From the NCBI RefSeq assembly GCF_013839525.1, contig NZ_JACDIS010000005.1, forward strand, positions 1 through 64,000: 64,000 bases of DNA, written 5' to 3'. The notes beneath the pieces are model-generated. The model was not told where the DNA came from, ran no database searches, and saw nothing but the letters and a program-made list of their open reading frames with translations. Position 1 is the stretch's first letter, and every line of letters begins with the position of its first letter. Positions 52,219 through 61,980 of this stretch are shown here, piece by piece. The stretch comes from Chthonobacter rhizosphaerae (lineage in GTDB: Bacteria; Pseudomonadota; Alphaproteobacteria; Rhizobiales; Pleomorphomonadaceae). Position numbers and translations under genes: made by a program.

Positions 52219-53219
52219 GCGCGCCCCATCAGGCCCTGCGGCCGGAAGGCCAGCACCGCCACCATGATCAGGAAGGTGAGCGCCACCGCGTAGGTGGGCG
52301 CGTAGACCGAGCCGAGCTGTTCGGCGAGGCCGATGATGAGCGCCCCGAGGGCCGCGCCGGGGATCGACCCCATGCCGCCGACGATGACCACGATGAGCGA
52401 GACGAGGAGGAAGCGGCTGTCCTCGCCGGGCGCGAGCGACTGGAAGGTGCCGCCGACGACGCCCGCCACGCCGGCGAGGCCGGCCCCGAAGGCGAACACC
52501 AGCATGAAGAGGATCGGCACCCGGACCGCGATGGCGGAGAGCATGTCGCGGTCGTCGACGCCGGCGCGCACCATCATGCCGAGCCGCGTGCGGTTGAGGA
52601 CCAGCCACATGGCGACGCCGAGCACCACCGAGGCGGCGAAGATGACAAGGCGGACGATCGGATAGGTGAGCCAGACGGTGTCGCCGTTGGACTTCACCGA
52701 GGAGATCAGCGGCAGCTGGGTGGCGCCGCCGAGGGCGGCGGGCGCGGCGATCTGGTAGAAGCCGCCGCCCCAGAGCCAGAGCATCACGTCGGCGGCCACG
52801 ATGGAGATGCCGATGGTCACCAGGGTCTGGCGGAGGTCCTGGCCCTCCATGCGGCGGAAGATGAACCACTGCAGGAGGAGGCCGAGGAAGGCCGTGACCA
52901 GGAAGGCGGCCACGAAGGAGAGGAGCCAGGAGCCGGTGGCCTCCACGGTCTCGTAGGCCACGTAGCCGCCGACGAGATAGAGGCTGCCGTGGGCGAGGTT
53001 GACGTTGCGCATCAGCCCGAAGATGAGCGTGAAGCCGCTCGCCACCAGGAAATAGAGGCCGCCGAGGGTGATGCCGTTGAGGACGGCGTTGAGGAAGACC
53101 TTCTTGCGGCCGAACACCGCCTCGAACCCCTGGGGCCAGGGCGCCAGCACCAGCCAGGCGAACAGCACCACGGCGAGCGCCACGAGGGCGATCCGCCAGC
53201 CGGCCAGGGATCGGCTCAC
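52215..53219 (-). CDS. Branched-chain-amino-acid-type ABC transporter permease (LivH-like)
   Basis: A 334-residue permease of the LivH type with about eight helices: NGITLGGLYFLVASGFTLIFGLMRNVNLAHG near 48-78 is the family signature, and VGGMGSIPGAALGAL is near 288. A GGGAGG site precedes the ATG at 53219. First gene of the permease/ATPase block, separated by 249 bases from the AraC gene; a promoter is expected in that gap. Confidence 0.9.
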   Translation of the reverse strand: MSRSLAGWRIALVALAVVLFAWLVLAPWPQGFEAVFGRKKVFLNAVLNGITLGGLYFLVASGFTLIFGLMRNVNLAHGSLYLVGGYVAYETVEATGSWLLSFVAAFLVTAFLGLLLQWFIFRRMEGQDLRQTLVTIGISIVAADVMLWLWGGGFYQIAAPAALGGATQLPLISSVKSNGDTVWLTYPIVRLVIFAASVVLGVAMWLVLNRTRLGMMVRAGVDDRDMLSAIAVRVPILFMLVFAFGAGLAGVAGVVGGTFQSLAPGEDSRFLLVSLIVVIVGGMGSIPGAALGALIIGLAEQLGSVYAPTYAVALTFLIMVAVLAFRPQGLMGRA

Positions 53220-53448
53220 GGACCACCTCCCGGCCGGAGAACGCCCCCGGGGCGTGTCTCAGTCTGCGGCCTCCCACGCGCCATGAACCGGTTTCCTCGG
53301 GTTCGTCCGACCGAACCGCCCGGAGGCGGCGACGGCTGTCGTCTGGTCGGAATGAGTGTAGTCGGGCGGCTCCCGCGTCCGCATACCCAGACGTCTCAAT
53401 TCGTGGCTCCCGCGGATGCGGGGCCGAACCGCCGGAGCCGGCCGCGAC

Positions 53449-53467
53449 GCCGGCCCGCCGGGCCGGC
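53449..53467 (-). terminator. Hairpin after the AraC gene
   Basis: GCCGGCCC-GCC-GGGCCGGC is a perfect 8-bp stem directly after the stop of the minus-strand AraC gene. No T run follows on the transcript side, so it is at best a partial or factor-assisted terminator separating AraC from the permease genes. Confidence 0.4.
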
Positions 53468-53468
53468 C

Positions 53469-54290
53469 TCAGTGGAGGATCTGGAGCGCGTTCCTGTAGT
53501 CGGACGGGGAGATGCCGGAGTTGAGCGCGAAGAAGCGCGAAAAGGACGATTGGGACGCGAAGCCGAGGTCGAGGCCGATCTCGGTGATCGGCTTGCCGGT
53601 GCCGCAGAGTTCCTGGAGCGCGCGCTCCATGCGCAGGATGTTGTAGTAGAGCTTCGGCGTCATGCCGGTCTGGTCGCGGAACAGGCGGTAGAAGTTCGGG
53701 CGCGACATGCCGGACGCGCGGGCGACGAACTCCAGGTCCATGTCGCTGCCCCGGTGCTCGGACAGGAGCTTGATCGCCTTGCGGACGCGGAAGTCGAACG
53801 CGACCGGGCGGCCGGCGGGGACGGCGCCGATGCGCGCGTTGGTCTGCTCGGCGACGAGGCCGACGAGCTCGAACACCAGGCCCTCGAAGAGGAGCGGCGA
53901 CTTCGCGTCGGCCATGGAGGCGAGCAGCCGGTCGATGGCGCGCTCGATGGTGTTGGTCTGGACCACATGCCGGCGGCCGAAGTGGAGCGGGCCGACCGAC
54001 GGGCCGCCGAACGCCTCCCACCAGGCGGTGTCGATATAGAGGGTGAGCGACCGCTGGCCCTCGAACCGCGCGGGCGGGGCGTAGTCGTGCGGTTCCCAGG
54101 CGTTGCAGGCGACGCCGTGGTCGGGGCACAGGGTGACGGGGGCCTTGGAGATGGTGAGCGGGGCCGGCTGGCCGCGGATGTGGAAGACGATCTGCGCTTC
54201 ACGATGGGCGTGGGTGACGTATCCGCGATCGAGATCATAGAGATTGACGCGACCGAACCGCCCGTGCGTCACGGACAACGCCTTGTTCAT
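53469..54290 (-). CDS. AraC-family transcriptional regulator
   Basis: A 273-residue regulator with an N-terminal cupin-type sensor (HAHREAQIVFHIRGQ, then CPDHGVACNAWEPHDY) and two C-terminal HTH motifs (MDLEFVARASGMSRPNFYRLFRDQTG and ITEIGLDLGFASQSSFSRFF). It lies between the binding-protein gene and the permease genes of the same importer, so it is the probable activator of this cluster and of the hydroxylase genes downstream. Confidence 0.9.
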   Translation of the reverse strand: MNKALSVTHGRFGRVNLYDLDRGYVTHAHREAQIVFHIRGQPAPLTISKAPVTLCPDHGVACNAWEPHDYAPPARFEGQRSLTLYIDTAWWEAFGGPSVGPLHFGRRHVVQTNTIERAIDRLLASMADAKSPLLFEGLVFELVGLVAEQTNARIGAVPAGRPVAFDFRVRKAIKLLSEHRGSDMDLEFVARASGMSRPNFYRLFRDQTGMTPKLYYNILRMERALQELCGTGKPITEIGLDLGFASQSSFSRFFALNSGISPSDYRNALQILH

Positions 54291-54381
54291 GACCGAGCCT
54301 CCCGTTCCGGTCTTCAGCGCCGGTTTTCCCGATTACTTCATCTTCCGCAGGACTTTGCAAGGTTCATTGCACTGCAATAGA

Positions 54382-54413
54382 AGACGGCCGCGGTTGCGAA
54401 ACCGCGGCCGTCT
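54382..54413 (-). terminator. Strong hairpin after the binding-protein gene
   Basis: A perfect 14-bp stem (AGACGGCCGCGGTT paired with AACCGCGGCCGTCT, loop GCGA) lies 29 bases after the stop of the minus-strand binding-protein gene at 54443. On that strand the stem is followed by a modest T-containing stretch. It probably ends or attenuates the message before the AraC gene. Confidence 0.7.
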
Positions 54414-54442
54414 CTGCTTCGCCCCCCGTTGATCGTTTCGGC

Positions 54443-55696
54443 TCAATACTCCGTCTTGCACTCCGGCGTGTCGCGGGAGGGCATGCCGATCTCCTTCAGC
54501 TTGTCGATCGACATGCCGCCGCCCTGGCGCACGCCGTGGACGACGCTGACCATCTTGTTGATGAGGTTGCCCTCCGGCCCCTCCACCACCTCGGTGATGA
54601 AGGTGGAGCCGATCGCCTGGCGGTTCTCGTCGAGGGTGATCTTGCCGTTCGGGGCCGCGACCTCGACCTTGGCGAGGGCCTCGCGGAACTTGGCCTGGCC
54701 GTCCGAGAGATCGCCGCCGACGGCCTCCAGGGCCTGGTTCACCGCCATGACGTTGACGTAGTAGGCGGTGGCCGACAGGGACGGGGTCGGGAAGCGGGCC
54801 TCGGCGGGATAGCTGTCCTGATAGAGCTTCACCCATTCCTGCCACTTCGGGTCGTTCCAGTCGTCGGCCTGCGGGCCGCCGGTCGGGGTGCCGATGAGGG
54901 CCTGCTTGGCCTCGCCCTTGGAGGAGAGGACCGTCTGGTCGACCAGGATGGTGCCGCCGATCAGCTTGGCGTCGCCGCCGGCCTGCTGGTACTGGGTGAG
55001 GAAGTTGACCGCGTCGGCGCCGCCGAGGCCGACGAAGATGGCGTCCACGTCGTCCGGCAGGTTGGCGATGACGGAGGAGAAGTCCTTGGTGCCGAGCGGC
55101 ACCCACTGGCGGTCCACCACCTCGCCGCCGGAGCGGCAGAAGCCCATGACGATGCCGTAGACCTGGGTGTAGGGGAAGGAATAGTCCTCCGCCAGGGTGG
55201 CGATCCGGCGGTAGCCCTTCTCCTTGTAGACATACTCGCCGACGCCGGCCATCCACTGGGCGGCGTCCTCGTTGAAGCGGAAGAAGTTGGGCGACGGGTC
55301 GACGACGGTCGCCTCCATGGCGCTGGCGACGCCGTTGACGAACGTCTTGTCCGGATGGGACTTGGAATATTCCTTGAGGGCGATGCCCTCGTCGCCGGAG
55401 AGGGGGCCGATCAGGATGTCGACGCCGTCCTGCTCGACGAGCTTGCGCGCGGCCCGGAGCGCGCTGTCCGGGGTGGCGTCGGACGAGGCGTAGACCACCT
55501 CCACGTCCTTGCCGGCCATCTTGTTGCCGAGCTGCTTCAGGGCGATGTCGAAGCCGCGCTTGCCGTCCTCGCCGAGGGCCGTGAGCGGCCCTTCCAGCGT
55601 GGCCAGGAAGCCGAGCTTGATCGTCTCGGCCATGGCCGAGCCCGACGCGAGCAGGCTGGCGAGCAGCACGGCAGCCGATACCGAAGTCCTCATCAT
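54443..55696 (-). CDS. Branched-chain-amino-acid-type ABC transporter substrate-binding protein
   Basis: A 417-residue periplasmic-binding protein 6 family member with a signal peptide of about 23 residues ending in GSAMA. The mature part starts ETIKLGFLATLEGPLTALGED, with ILIGPLSGDEG and LAEDYSFPYTQVYG as ligand-cleft loops. The start ATG 55696 follows GAGGGAGG; a GTG at 55714 is less likely. It supplies the LivHMGF-type importer encoded downstream; family members of this type often take up aromatic acids or amides, so the ligand may be the Mo-hydroxylase substrate. Confidence 0.9.
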   Translation of the reverse strand: MMRTSVSAAVLLASLLASGSAMAETIKLGFLATLEGPLTALGEDGKRGFDIALKQLGNKMAGKDVEVVYASSDATPDSALRAARKLVEQDGVDILIGPLSGDEGIALKEYSKSHPDKTFVNGVASAMEATVVDPSPNFFRFNEDAAQWMAGVGEYVYKEKGYRRIATLAEDYSFPYTQVYGIVMGFCRSGGEVVDRQWVPLGTKDFSSVIANLPDDVDAIFVGLGGADAVNFLTQYQQAGGDAKLIGGTILVDQTVLSSKGEAKQALIGTPTGGPQADDWNDPKWQEWVKLYQDSYPAEARFPTPSLSATAYYVNVMAVNQALEAVGGDLSDGQAKFREALAKVEVAAPNGKITLDENRQAIGSTFITEVVEGPEGNLINKMVSVVHGVRQGGGMSIDKLKEIGMPSRDTPECKTEY

Positions 55697-55947
55697 CTGG
55701 TGTTCCTCCCTCACGGCCCTTGAGACCTCCGCCGGCCGGCCGTTCGCGGCGGATTTTCAGGGGACGGTCGCGGCGCCATGCCCCTCCCGGCGGCGCCCTC
55801 CGGCTGCGACCTCGCCCCTGAGGCCGAGTGTGTCCGACCTCGGCCGCGCGCTGTACTGCCGCGGGCGGGGTCGCCATGACCGGGAGTCTCAAATTCGAAA
55901 GGGAGAAGGTCCGCGAGGTCCGCTCCGGGCGGCCCTCGCGGACGGGC

Positions 55948-56862
55948 TCAGGGCCGCTGCGCCCCAGTGGCGGCCACGTAGACGGCGAAGAGGTTCTTGT
56001 TGGCGGTGACGAACAGCCGGTTGCGGGCCGGGCCGCCGAAGGTGACGTTGGCGACCGGGCCGGGCAGGCGGATCTTGCCGAGGAGCTCGCCCTCGGGCGA
56101 GAAGCAGTGGACGCCGTCGCCGGCGCTCGTCCAGAGATGGCCGGCCGTGTCGACCCGGAAGCCGTCCGGCACGCCGGCGTCGATCACGGCGTGGACCCGG
56201 CCGCCGGAGAGTGAGCCGTCCGGGCCGACGTCGAAGGCGCGGATGTGGCGGGGCGCGTCCGGGTCGTGGCTGGCGCCGCTGTCGGCGACGAAGAGGACGC
56301 TCTCGTCGGGCGAGAAGGCGAGGCCGTTCGGCTGCAGGAAGTCGGTCACGACGGCGCGGATGTCGCCGGTCGCCGGATCGACCCGGTAGACGTTGCGGGT
56401 CGGCTGCTCCGGTTCGGCCTTGAAGCCCTCGTAGTCGGACATGATCCCGTAGGTGGGATCGGTGAACCAGATGGTGCCGTCGGAGCGGACCACCACGTCG
56501 TTCGGCGCGTTCAGCCGCCGGCCCTCGAAGCGGTCGGCGATGACGGTGATCGAGCCGTCGTGCTCCGTGCGGGTGACGCGCCGGCCGCCGTGCTCGCAGG
56601 TGACGAGCCGCCCCTCCCGGTCGCGGGTGTTGCCGTTGGCGAAGTTGCTGTCGGCCCGGAACACCGAGACGCCGAGGTCCGGCACCCAGCGCAGGGTGCG
56701 CCGGTTCGGGATGTCGTTGAAGAGGAGGAACTGGCCGTCGGCGAACCACACCGGCCCCTCCGCCCAGCGGCAGCCGGAAAAGAGGAGGTCCGCCTCCGTG
56801 TGCGGCACGACGAGGTCGCGGAACCGCCTGTCCAGCACCTCGTAAAGCGTATCGGACCCCAT
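55948..56862 (-). CDS. SMP-30/gluconolactonase family lactonase
   Basis: A 304-residue six-bladed propeller lactonase: CRWAEGPVWFADGQ with the metal glutamate, LNAPNDVVVRSDGTIWFTDP with the asparagine ligand, LQPNGLAFSPDESVLFVADS and VPDGFRVDTAGHLW with the aspartate. It should hydrolyse an aldono-lactone. It is the last gene of a ribose-type ABC operon, 12 bases after the permease gene, and is a paralogue of the lactonase domain at 35992-37551. Confidence 0.9.
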   Translation of the reverse strand: MGSDTLYEVLDRRFRDLVVPHTEADLLFSGCRWAEGPVWFADGQFLLFNDIPNRRTLRWVPDLGVSVFRADSNFANGNTRDREGRLVTCEHGGRRVTRTEHDGSITVIADRFEGRRLNAPNDVVVRSDGTIWFTDPTYGIMSDYEGFKAEPEQPTRNVYRVDPATGDIRAVVTDFLQPNGLAFSPDESVLFVADSGASHDPDAPRHIRAFDVGPDGSLSGGRVHAVIDAGVPDGFRVDTAGHLWTSAGDGVHCFSPEGELLGKIRLPGPVANVTFGGPARNRLFVTANKNLFAVYVAATGAQRP

Positions 56863-56874
56863 GGACGTGCCCCC

Positions 56875-57849
56875 CTAGCGCCGGCCGGCCGTCTTGCCGC
56901 CGGCGAGCGTGATGACTGCGATGATGATGACGCCCGTCGCGATCAGCCGCACCCCGGCGCCGACGCCGAACGTGTTGAGCATGGTGACGAGCAGGTAGAG
57001 GAAGAGCGACGCGCCCCAGATGCCGGGCACGTTGCTGTCGCCGCCCGACACGGACGAGCCGCCGATCACCACCACGGCGATGGAGGCGAGGAGATATTCC
57101 TCGCCCATGTTGAGGGACGCCCCGCCGGAGAAGGCGGCGAGTAGCGCGCCGCAGAAGCCCGCGAGGGCGGCCGAGAGCACGTAGGTGGCGAAGCGCGTGC
57201 GGCCGACCGAGATGCCGGCGAGCTCCGCCGCCCGGGGGTTCTGGCCGACGGCGGTGACGGCGCGGCCGTAGAGCGTGCGGTGGAGCACGAAGCCGAGCAC
57301 GACCGCCAGCGCCAGCACCACGAGGGCGAGGAGCGGCACGCCGAGGACGTGCGACTGGACGAGGCCGGAGAGGAGCGGCGGCGGCTTGATCTTCAGCCCG
57401 CGGCCGTACGCGATGGCGATCGACTGGATGATGAAGCTCGCCGACAGGGTGGCGATGATCGGTGGGATCTGGAGCGTGCGGATCAGGAGGTAGTTGAACG
57501 CCCCGATCAGCACGCCGCAGCCGACGGCGGCGAGGATGCCCGGCAGGATCATGGCGTCGGACCCGTCCATCAGGATCATGGCGAGCGCGCCGGAGAGGGC
57601 GATGTTGGCCGGGATCGACAGGTCCACGTTGCCGGGGCCGGTGGTGATGACGAACATCTGGCCGATGCCGACGATCACGAAGAAGGCCGAGAAGGTGAGC
57701 GCGACGGAGAGGATCTGTCCGGCGCCCTGGCCGCCGGTGAACGCGATGGTGGCGATCCAGACGGCGAACGCGCCGAGGAAGGACCAGATCCACGGCCGGG
57801 CGGCGACCCGGGACAGGGGAGAGCGGCGCGGGGCCGCGATCGTGTTCAT
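56875..57849 (-). CDS. Sugar ABC transporter permease (RbsC-like), second copy
   Basis: A 324-residue branched-chain/ribose-type permease with eight to ten helices; the family signature GPGNVDLSIPANIALSGALA is near 90 and GQNPRAAELAGISVGRTRF near 207. The start overlaps the preceding permease stop (ATGA). Two dissimilar permeases in tandem suggest that the channel is a heterodimer. Confidence 0.9.
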   Translation of the reverse strand: MNTIAAPRRSPLSRVAARPWIWSFLGAFAVWIATIAFTGGQGAGQILSVALTFSAFFVIVGIGQMFVITTGPGNVDLSIPANIALSGALAMILMDGSDAMILPGILAAVGCGVLIGAFNYLLIRTLQIPPIIATLSASFIIQSIAIAYGRGLKIKPPPLLSGLVQSHVLGVPLLALVVLALAVVLGFVLHRTLYGRAVTAVGQNPRAAELAGISVGRTRFATYVLSAALAGFCGALLAAFSGGASLNMGEEYLLASIAVVVIGGSSVSGGDSNVPGIWGASLFLYLLVTMLNTFGVGAGVRLIATGVIIIAVITLAGGKTAGRR

Positions 57850-58775
57850 GCGGCCCGCGCCTCCGCCCGGTTCACGAGGGCGCGGAGCGCCAGCACCACG
57901 ATGAGGATGGCCCCTTGGGCGCCGATCTGCCAGTCGGGCGAGATCCTGAGGAAGGAGAGGAGCGAGCCGGCGAGCGCCAGGGTGAGCGCGCCGAGGACCG
58001 CCCCGATGGGCGACACGCGGCCGCCGACGAACTCGCCGCCGCCGAGGATGACGCCCGCGATGGAGAGGAGGGTGTAGCGGAGCGCGATGTTGGCGTCGGC
58101 CGAGGTGGTCATGCCCACGAGGGTGAGGCCGGCGAGGACGCCGAACAGGCCCGCGAGGGCGTAGAGCGCCACCTTGGCGGTGAGCTGCGACCAGCCGGCC
58201 CGCGCGATCGCCTGCGGGTTGCCGCCCGATCCGCGCAGGACCGCCCCGTAGGCCGAGCCCATCAGGGCCCCGTGGACCGCGAGGGCGAGGACCGCGCTCG
58301 CCAGGATGGCGAAGGGCACGACGGGCGTCTTCAGCTTGACGATCGACACCAGCCAGTCCGGCGCGGTGCCGCCGGGCGTCGGCAGGAGGAGGACCGAGCA
58401 GCCGAGCCAGACGAAGGACATGCCGAGGGTGACGACGATCGACGGCAGGTTGCGGAGATGGATGAGGGCGCCGACGGCCGCGTAGACCAGGATGCAGCCG
58501 AGGAGGACGAGGACGCCGAAGGCGGGGCTCTCGGCGAGCCAGGTGGCGCCGACGCAGGCGCAGAAGGACACGAACGAGCCGATCGAGAGATCGAGGTCGT
58601 TGACCGTGATGACGCAGAGCTGCGCCATGGTGGCGAAGGCGATGGGCAGCGCGAGGTTCAGCATGAGGTTGAGGCCGAAGTAGCTCATGGCGCGCGGCTG
58701 CACGATCGCGATGGCGATCAGAAGCGCGGCGAGCGACAGGGCCGGCAGGAGGGCGCGGAGGGTGCGGGGGCTCAT
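57846..58775 (-). CDS. Sugar ABC transporter permease (RbsC-like), first copy
   Basis: A 309-residue permease of the ribose type with VNDLDLSIGSFVSFCACVGA near 67 and GGNPQAIARAGWSQL near 190. The ATG at 58775 is chosen by its GGAG spacing; ATG 58781 is two codons earlier. Between it and the ATPase gene lie 382 bases of repeats. It partners the permease at 56875. Confidence 0.9.
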   Translation of the reverse strand: MSPRTLRALLPALSLAALLIAIAIVQPRAMSYFGLNLMLNLALPIAFATMAQLCVITVNDLDLSIGSFVSFCACVGATWLAESPAFGVLVLLGCILVYAAVGALIHLRNLPSIVVTLGMSFVWLGCSVLLLPTPGGTAPDWLVSIVKLKTPVVPFAILASAVLALAVHGALMGSAYGAVLRGSGGNPQAIARAGWSQLTAKVALYALAGLFGVLAGLTLVGMTTSADANIALRYTLLSIAGVILGGGEFVGGRVSPIGAVLGALTLALAGSLLSFLRISPDWQIGAQGAILIVVLALRALVNRAEARAA

Positions 58776-59157
58776 GGGCATGCTCCGCGCCGTGCGGCGA
58801 GCGCTCGGGAATCGATGCGTGGGTGGTCGGCCTTCGCCGACCATGACGGTGTGGAGGTGGGGGGCGGGGCGGCGGTTTCCGTCACGCGGGAGGGCGGCGT
58901 GTCGAGCGGGCGCCGGACGCTCCCCGTCATGGTCGGCGCAGGCCGACCACCCACGCATTGGGGAAAGGCATCCGTCCGGGGGGTGTTCACTGGACGCGCC
59001 CGGGTGGCGGCGAGCGCTCGGGAGTCGATGCGTGGGTGGTCGGCCTTCGCCGACCATGACGGCGTGGGTGGGAAAGGCGCGGCGACGCTGACGACGACGG
59101 GGTGGTGCTTAGGTGCCGCGACGCTGACGACGACGGGGTGGTGCTGAGGTGCCGTGG
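58776..59157. repeat. Repeat-rich intergenic region
   Basis: No gene is visible. A palindromic element of about 35 bp (ATGCGTGGGT, then hairpin GGTCGGC-CTTC-GCCGACC, then ATGACGG) occurs at 58815-58849 and 59028-59062, and inverted at 58926-58959. The two direct copies also share about 18 bases of upstream sequence (GCGGCGAGCGCTCGGGA). At 59082-59117 and 59118-59153 a 36-bp unit (GCGACGCTGACGACGACGGG...) is repeated in tandem with one difference. The palindrome family also occurs at 34873. Confidence 0.85.
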
Positions 59158-60621
59158 TCATGCCGTCTCCTCCATCTCGAAGGACGACTGCAGCACCCGT
59201 TGCTCGGTCAGGTCGGACCGGGCGAGGTCGGCCACGATGGCGCCGGAGCGGAAGACGTAGACGTGGTCGCAGTGGCGCAGCTCGTCGAACTCGGTGGTGT
59301 ACCAGACGAAGCTGCGGCCCTTCGCGGCCTCGGCCTTCACGATGGCGTAGACCTCCTGCTTGGTGCCGATGTCGACGCCGCGCATGGGATCGTCCATCAG
59401 CACGATGTCGGCCTCGGACGCGAGCGCGCGGGCGAACAGGACCTTCTGCTGGTTGCCGCCGGAAAGGGACAGGATGGGGTTGCGCATGTCCGGCGTGCGG
59501 ATGCCGATCCGCTGGCGCCACTCGGCGGCGAGCCGCGCCTCGGCGGCCGGGTTGGTGACGCCGAACCGGGCGAGGCGGGGCGCGGAGGAGACGACGGCGT
59601 TCTCGGCGATGGACCAGAGCGGGAAGACGCCGTCGGTCTGCCGGTCGCCGGCCACGAAGGCGACGGTGCCGCGCACCGCCGGCGATCCGGCCCGGGCGGC
59701 CCGGAAGATCGCCCGCAAGGTGGCGGTCTGGCCGTGCCCGGCGAGGCCGGCTAGGCCGACGATCTCGCCCGGGTGGACGGAAAGGCGCCGGCCGTCGCGC
59801 TGCCTGTCCGGGCGGATGTCCACGGCGGGCGCGCCGGACGCCCGCCGGGAGGCGGCGGGACCCTCCTCGGCGGCCTCGCGGGCGACATTGCCCATGGCGC
59901 CGACGAGGCTGGCGTGGGTGTGGGCGGAGGCGGCCCGGACGTCCACCACCCGGCCGTCGCGCATGACGACGACCCGGTCGGCGGTGCCGAGGATCTCGCC
60001 GAGAAGATGCGAGATGAGAATGACGCCGCCGCCGCCCGCCACGAAACGGCGCACGAAGGCGAGAAGCTGGGCCGACACCATGCTGTCGAGGGAGGAGGTG
60101 GGCTCGTCGAGGATGACGAGGTCGAGCCGGCCCTCGCTGAGCGAGAGGGCGCGGGCGATCTCCACCATCTGACGGCGGCCGATCGGCAGGTCGCCGACCA
60201 CGTCGCCCGGCCGGATGCCGTGACCGGGGAAGATCTCGTCGAGCGTGCGGCGGATGAGGGCGCCGGCCCGCCGCCGCCAGCCGAAGCCGCGGATCGACGG
60301 ATGGAGGATGCGGGCGTTCTCCGCCACCGTGAGGTTCGGGCAGAGCGACAGCTCCTGGAACACGCAGCGGATGCCGTTCGCCTGGGCGACCGCCACCGAC
60401 CAGGCGGACGCGAGGTCGCGCCCGTGAACGGCGAGCGCGCCGGCGCCGGCGGGAAGCGTGCCGGCGAGGATCTGCATCAGGGTGGACTTGCCGGCGCCGT
60501 TGTGGCCGACGAGCCCGAGGCATTCGCCGGCCCGGACGTCGAGGTCCACCCCGGCGAGGGCGCGCACGGCCCCGAAGCTGCGCTCGACGCCCTTGAGGCT
60601 GACGATGGCGGAGGACGACAC
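59158..60621 (-). CDS. Sugar ABC transporter ATP-binding protein (RbsA/MglA-like)
   Basis: A 487-residue double-ATPase. The first half has Walker [10 protein letters not shown] near 39 and Walker [13 protein letters not shown]. The second half has GLAGHGQT at its P-loop position and signature [15 protein letters not shown] with [11 protein letters not shown]; as in RbsA-type proteins the second P-loop is degenerate. The first half's signature region reads [15 protein letters not shown]. The GTG at 60621 gives the expected N-terminus. It lies after the binding-protein gene and a strong hairpin. Confidence 0.9.
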   Translation of the reverse strand: MSSSAIVSLKGVERSFGAVRALAGVDLDVRAGECLGLVGHNGAGKSTLMQILAGTLPAGAGALAVHGRDLASAWSVAVAQANGIRCVFQELSLCPNLTVAENARILHPSIRGFGWRRRAGALIRRTLDEIFPGHGIRPGDVVGDLPIGRRQMVEIARALSLSEGRLDLVILDEPTSSLDSMVSAQLLAFVRRFVAGGGGVILISHLLGEILGTADRVVVMRDGRVVDVRAASAHTHASLVGAMGNVAREAAEEGPAASRRASGAPAVDIRPDRQRDGRRLSVHPGEIVGLAGLAGHGQTATLRAIFRAARAGSPAVRGTVAFVAGDRQTDGVFPLWSIAENAVVSSAPRLARFGVTNPAAEARLAAEWRQRIGIRTPDMRNPILSLSGGNQQKVLFARALASEADIVLMDDPMRGVDIGTKQEVYAIVKAEAAKGRSFVWYTTEFDELRHCDHVYVFRSGAIVADLARSDLTEQRVLQSSFEMEETA

Positions 60622-60808
60622 GGGGAACACTCTCCGGGACTTGGGGGGCGCGGCTTGGGGGCCGGGCTCGTGCTGCCGGGATGATGGACCGGGGAGCCGG
60701 GCCGGGATCTGGGGCCGTCCCTCGGTCCGCCCTTGGACGCGTGCCGGACCGCCCAGGGACGGTCCGGCGGGCGCGCCGACGCGGGCGGCGCCGGAGCGGG
60801 AGAAGGGT

Positions 60809-60839
60809 GGGCCGCCGGGCGGGAGGAACCCGGCGGCCC
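60809..60839 (-). terminator. Intercistronic hairpin after the sugar-binding-protein gene
   Basis: A perfect 11-bp stem (GGGCCGCCGGG with CCCGGCGGCCC, 9-base loop) lies 12 bases after the stop of the binding-protein gene and before the ATPase gene. Such hairpins stabilise the upstream message and lower expression of the downstream genes in importer operons. Confidence 0.7.
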
Positions 60840-60851
60840 GGCCGGCCGCGG

Positions 60852-61865
60852 TCACATGCCGGCGATCACCTTCTGGGCGTCCTCCAGGGTGTATTCCACG
60901 TTGGCGACGCCGCCCTTCTCGGTGGTCTCCAGATTAGCCTCCAGGGTGTCCTGGTCGATCCTCAGGAACGGCACCACCAGGTCCTTCGGCACGTCCTTGC
61001 CGTCGAGGATCTGCTGGGCGACCCAGAAGGCGAGGGTGGAGACGCCCGGCGCGATGGAGACCGACATGGTCTCGTAGCCGTTGGCGTCCTTCTGCTCCTT
61101 CCACCACTGCAGCTCGTCCTGGCGGTTGCCCATGATGATGAGCGGGATCGGACGGCCGGCGGCCCGGAAGGCCTCGGCGGCGCCGTAGCCGTCGCCGCCC
61201 TGGGTGACGACGGCGGCGATCTCCGGCAGGCTCGGCAGGATGCCGGCGACAGCCTTCTGGGCCACCTCCTGGGTCCAGTCGCCGTGGACGGAGCCGACGA
61301 TCTTGAACTTGGAATGCTTGGCGACGCCCTGCTCGATGCCGGCGTGGATCTCGTCGTCGACGAACACGCCCGCGAGGCCGCGGATCTCCAGGAGATTGCC
61401 GCCGTCGGGCAGGCGCTCGGCCAGATAGTCGAGCTGAACCGCGCCCATCTGCTTGAAGTCCACCGCGATCCGCCAGGCGCAGGGCTCGTTCACCACGCCG
61501 TCGAAGGAGACGACGATGATGCCGGCGTCGCAGGCCTCCTTGACGGCGCCGTTGAGGGCGGTCGGCGAGGCGGCGTTGACGACGATCGCGTCATAGCCCT
61601 GCAGGATCAGGTTCTGGATCTGGGCGGCCTGCTCGGTCGCCTGGTTCTCGGCGGTGGTGAAGGCGTCCGCGGCGGCGACGGCGCCGTCGGAGACGGCCTG
61701 GCCGGTCACCTTGTCCCAGCTCTTCAGCATGGCCTGTCGCCAGCTGTTGCCCGCGTAGTTGTTGGAGAGGGCGATCCTCTTGTCCTTGGTGTCGGCGACG
61801 GCGAAACCGGACGAGAGGACGATGCCGACGGCGGTCGCCGCCAGCAGGGAGCTGATGCGTGTCAT
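60852..61865 (-). CDS. Sugar ABC transporter substrate-binding protein (periplasmic-binding protein 4 family)
   Basis: A 337-residue ribose/galactose-type binding protein with a 24-residue signal peptide ending in GFAVA. Typical parts are [43 protein letters not shown] and [16 protein letters not shown]. First gene of the minus-strand operon with an ATPase, two permeases and a lactonase. A sugar or sugar lactone is probable; the exact ligand is not evident. Confidence 0.9.
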   Translation of the reverse strand: MTRISSLLAATAVGIVLSSGFAVADTKDKRIALSNNYAGNSWRQAMLKSWDKVTGQAVSDGAVAAADAFTTAENQATEQAAQIQNLILQGYDAIVVNAASPTALNGAVKEACDAGIIVVSFDGVVNEPCAWRIAVDFKQMGAVQLDYLAERLPDGGNLLEIRGLAGVFVDDEIHAGIEQGVAKHSKFKIVGSVHGDWTQEVAQKAVAGILPSLPEIAAVVTQGGDGYGAAEAFRAAGRPIPLIIMGNRQDELQWWKEQKDANGYETMSVSIAPGVSTLAFWVAQQILDGKDVPKDLVVPFLRIDQDTLEANLETTEKGGVANVEYTLEDAQKVIAGM

Positions 61866-61928
61866 GGTTCCATCCCTGGTTCGCCGCGCTTGCCGGCGGC
61901 TTCTGGTGGATTGATCGGCCGCCGGCCG

Positions 61929-61980
61929 TCTCTGGAGAAGGGGGGCGGCGGATCGAGCCGCCGCCCCCCTTGTCAGAGAC
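61929..61980. promoter_or_regulatory. Long inverted repeat between divergent transporter and kinase genes
   Basis: Outer arms GTCTCTG and CAGAGAC enclose a perfect 14-bp stem (AAGGGGGGCGGCGG with CCGCCGCCCCCCTT, loop ATCGAG). It lies 64 bases before the binding-protein start (minus) and 190 before the kinase start (plus), in a 304-base gap without genes. It could be a leader hairpin, a regulator site or a block between divergent promoters. Confidence 0.65.
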
